Origin: Desulfobulbaceae bacterium
GTDB taxonomy: Bacteria > Desulfobacterota > Desulfobulbia > Desulfobulbales > Desulfobulbaceae
NCBI GenBank assembly: GCA_026986885.1
Contig: JALSNT010000654.1
Coordinates: 1-6,011 of the forward strand
Length of the DNA stretch: 6,011 nucleotides
Direction of reading: 5' to 3'
In this document: positions 5,210 through 6,011 of the stretch, piece after piece
Numbering within the stretch: position 1 is the first letter of the stretch
Layout of the letters: every line of letters starts with the position of its first letter
Notes under the pieces: model-generated
Databases searched by the model: none
Seen by the model: only the letters and a program-made list of their open reading frames with translations
What the model was told of the DNA's origin: nothing
Made by a program: the position numbers and the translations under genes

Positions 5210-6011
5210 ATGCGTAAGATCGTAATTTCAACAGGCGGCGGTGATGCGCCCGGCTTGAACGCAGTCATTTTTGCAGTGGTTAATTCCGCTGCCGGTAAAG
5301 GATGGGAGGTGTACGGCAGTCTGTCCGGCTATAAAGGACTGCTTGACCCGGACGAACTCGTTCTCCTCCAGCCCAAAGATGTTCGGGAGATAACTTCCAT
5401 AGGCGGCACCATTATCGGTTCGACAAACAAGGGGCATCCCTTTCGGATGCCGGTGGTCAATCTTGCCGGCGAGACGACCATCGTCGATGTTTCCGGCAAG
5501 ATCCTGGAAAATTTTAAGCGAATGGGTTTTTTCTGTCACATTGCCGTCGGCGGTGACGGCAGTATGGAAATCGCGCATCGGTTTGCCGAAATCGGCATGC
5601 CGGTGGTCGGGGTACCCAAAACCATTGATAATGATCTTGAGGCCACGGACAGGACATTTGGTTTTGATACCGCGGTTGCCACTGCCACCGATGCCCTGGA
5701 CAAGCTCCATTCCACGGCAAAATCACATGACCGGGTAATGGTAGTTGAGGTCATGGGGCGGGAGTCAGGCTGGATAGCTCTGTATTCGGGGCTTGCCGGT
5801 GAGGCCGATGTTATCCTCATCCCGGAAATACCCTTTGCTATGGAGTCTGTATGCAGTAAAATTAATGATAATGATCTCCATGATAAGCGCTATTCCATTG
5901 TGGTGGTGGCGGAAGGGGCCAGGGCCAAGAACGGGACAGTGATTACCCGGGGTAAGGGAGAACTTGGTCGGGATGAGGAAATTCTCGGTGGCATTGGAAT
6001 GTGGGTGGCTT
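5210..6011 (+). CDS. 6-phosphofructokinase, PfkA superfamily (3' end outside window)
   Basis: This enzyme phosphorylates fructose 6-phosphate to fructose 1,6-bisphosphate in cytosolic glycolysis. The 267 residues present start MRKIVISTGGGDAPGLNAVI, the family's N-terminal nucleotide-binding loop. They include VGGDGS (113-118), PKTIDNDL (136-143) with catalytic Asp140, the substrate-binding MGRESGW block (Met182, Arg184) and VAEGA with Glu235 (E. coli Glu222). The E. coli numbering offset is 13. Gly117, equal to position 104, is the ATP-type residue, whereas Lys137, equal to 124, is the residue usual in PPi-dependent and group III enzymes. ATP is the likely donor, but PPi use or mixed use cannot be excluded. 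The start at ATG 5210 is supported by AGGA nine bases upstream and by alignment of the first motif. The frame is open to the window edge; roughly 60-100 residues are probably missing. It stands alone on the plus strand, divergent from the selenoprotein gene. Confidence 0.95.
   Translation, partial: MRKIVISTGGGDAPGLNAVIFAVVNSAAGKGWEVYGSLSGYKGLLDPDELVLLQPKDVREITSIGGTIIGSTNKGHPFRMPVVNLAGETTIVDVSGKILENFKRMGFFCHIAVGGDGSMEIAHRFAEIGMPVVGVPKTIDNDLEATDRTFGFDTAVATATDALDKLHSTAKSHDRVMVVEVMGRESGWIALYSGLAGEADVILIPEIPFAMESVCSKINDNDLHDKRYSIVVVAEGARAKNGTVITRGKGELGRDEEILGGIGMWVA

Noticed and set aside
5228..5710. 160-codon open frame on the minus strand inside the phosphofructokinase gene
   Set aside because: The plus frame here encodes an unmistakable phosphofructokinase with catalytic motifs; the antisense frame is a shadow.

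Overview
The window looks like chromosomal DNA of an anaerobic, selenocysteine-using bacterium. The best guess is a Desulfobacterota member of the Desulfobulbales type, judged from the flavour of the proteins and from a HesB/IscA-like selenoprotein. No taxonomic search was possible. There are no signs of mobile elements, CRISPR arrays or rRNA/tRNA genes.

Layout. Five genes lie on the minus strand and one on the plus strand. From left to right: bases 1-158 hold no supportable gene. A 94-residue conserved-looking small protein (159-443, minus) follows. A probable intrinsic terminator (501-528) separates it from a two-gene unit read on the minus strand: a hotdog-fold acyl-CoA thioesterase (954-1427) and a VOC/glyoxalase-like protein (604-954), which overlap by one base (TAATG). 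A strong terminator (1477-1506) ends the large clpB gene (1520-4111), which has a consensus-like promoter at 4173-4200. A second strong hairpin (4304-4341) ends the HesB/IscA-like gene at 4364-4702. A roughly 500-base divergent intergenic region then leads to a plus-strand phosphofructokinase gene that runs off the right edge (5210-6011).

The main discovery is at 4364-4702. A gene caller sees only a 72-codon fragment starting at an internal TTG. Read from a GTG at 4702 with a near-perfect Shine-Dalgarno, the frame is a complete 112-residue HesB/IscA-like protein interrupted by a single in-frame UGA (4601-4603). That UGA sits at the position of the first conserved cysteine of IscA-type proteins (GG-U-AGPSLG). 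A 7-bp hairpin with a G-containing 5-nt loop lies 25 nt downstream, as expected for a bacterial SECIS element. The gene is therefore best read as a selenoprotein, with a Gly/Ser/Cys repeat tail replacing the usual CGCG motif.

The other genes are housekeeping: protein disaggregation (ClpB), acyl-CoA hydrolysis, a small metalloenzyme-fold protein, and upper glycolysis. The phosphofructokinase carries Gly at the ATP/PPi-discriminating position 104 (E. coli numbering) but Lys at 124, a mixed signature. Apart from the thioesterase/VOC pair, each gene appears to be its own transcription unit.
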